The notes under the pieces: model-generated | The model's database searches: none | The model's input: the letters and a program-made list of their open reading frames with translations, nothing else | Told to the model about the DNA's origin: nothing | Part shown: piece after piece, positions 50,763 through 50,786 of the stretch | How positions within the stretch are numbered: the first letter of the stretch is position 1 | How the letters are laid out: each line of letters starts with the position of its first letter | DNA from: a virus | Direction: 5' to 3' (one strand) | DNA: 50,786 nucleotides | Virus record (IMG/VR): IMGVR_UViG_3300046532_001584 | Location: 1-50,786 of that record | Program-made: the position numbers and the translations under genes

Positions 50763-50786
50763 AAAAACATGGAATGATTTTATCGC
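50755..50786 (+). CDS. Start of a further gene, cut by the window end
   Basis: ATG 50755 overlaps the end of the MazG-like gene and opens MSKKTWNDFI before the window stops. Too short to identify. In T4 the recombinase uvsX lies near gp43, but nothing here proves that. Confidence 0.45.
   Translation, partial: MSKKTWNDFI

Overview
The window is a contiguous piece of an AT-rich, T4-like myovirus genome. Evidence is the T4 gene order in two blocks: the virion block (gp13-gp14-gp15-nuclease-gp16-gp17-gp18-gp19-gp20-gp67/68-gp21-gp22-gp23) and the replication/recombination block (uvsY, uvsW, gp55, gp47, gp46, gp45, gp44, gp62, regA, gp43). T4-type late promoter words (TATAAATA) lie in the gaps of the virion side. 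The low GC, compact overlapping genes, Hsp20, Fe-S proteins, MazG, DUF3310 and a CobS-like ATPase suggest a marine phage. My best guess for the host is SAR11/Pelagibacter or a relative; this is inference, not shown by the sequence.

Layout. 1-699: three small hypothetical genes. 622-2463 (minus, the only convincing minus-strand gene): a membrane CHASE2-adenylate cyclase with all catalytic residues present. 2511-8740: an accessory operon with two tandem small membrane proteins, CsgF, small holin-like proteins, the CsgG pore lipoprotein, two curlin-repeat proteins flanking a FecR-domain protein, an 8-Cys ferredoxin and a class 3 lipase. Together this is a phage-borne curli (type VIII secretion) island under late-promoter words. 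8775-24759: small and structural proteins, a transglycosylase-like protein, then neck, terminase, tail, portal and capsid genes, with two strong intrinsic terminators after gp19 and gp23.

24768-38012: a kinase-like protein, UvsY, UvsW, a small Sm-like protein and an A-type Fe-S carrier. A surface-sugar/modification island follows: glycosyltransferase-like, cytidylyltransferase-cupin fusion, 2OG-Fe(II) oxygenase, mini DegT aminotransferase, radical SAM plus a separate Cys-rich partner, truncated nucleotide-sugar dehydrogenase and a second cytidylyltransferase. The late sigma factor gp55 is embedded in it, and gp47/gp46 follow. 38013-42490: three near-identical promoter cassettes drive a small protein, a MoxR/CobS-like ATPase (followed by tRNA-His) and a small protein plus a large HExxH/acidic/VWA CobT-like partner. 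42499-50786: periplasmic proteins, DUF3310, sliding clamp, clamp loader, RegA, Hsp20, IscU, a second Sm-like protein, DNA polymerase, MazG-like, and the start of another gene.

How it fits together. gp55 and the clamp gp45, both encoded here, are the known activators of TATAAATA promoters, so the curli operon, the cyclase and the virion genes are probably late. A second promoter family (TTTACW or TTACAC, 16-18 nt, TATAAT, usually preceded by TATGR) serves the early side. In several places the start codon sits where transcription should begin, predicting leaderless mRNAs. No integrase, CRISPR array or insertion sequence was seen, and no gap longer than 300 bases lacks a gene.
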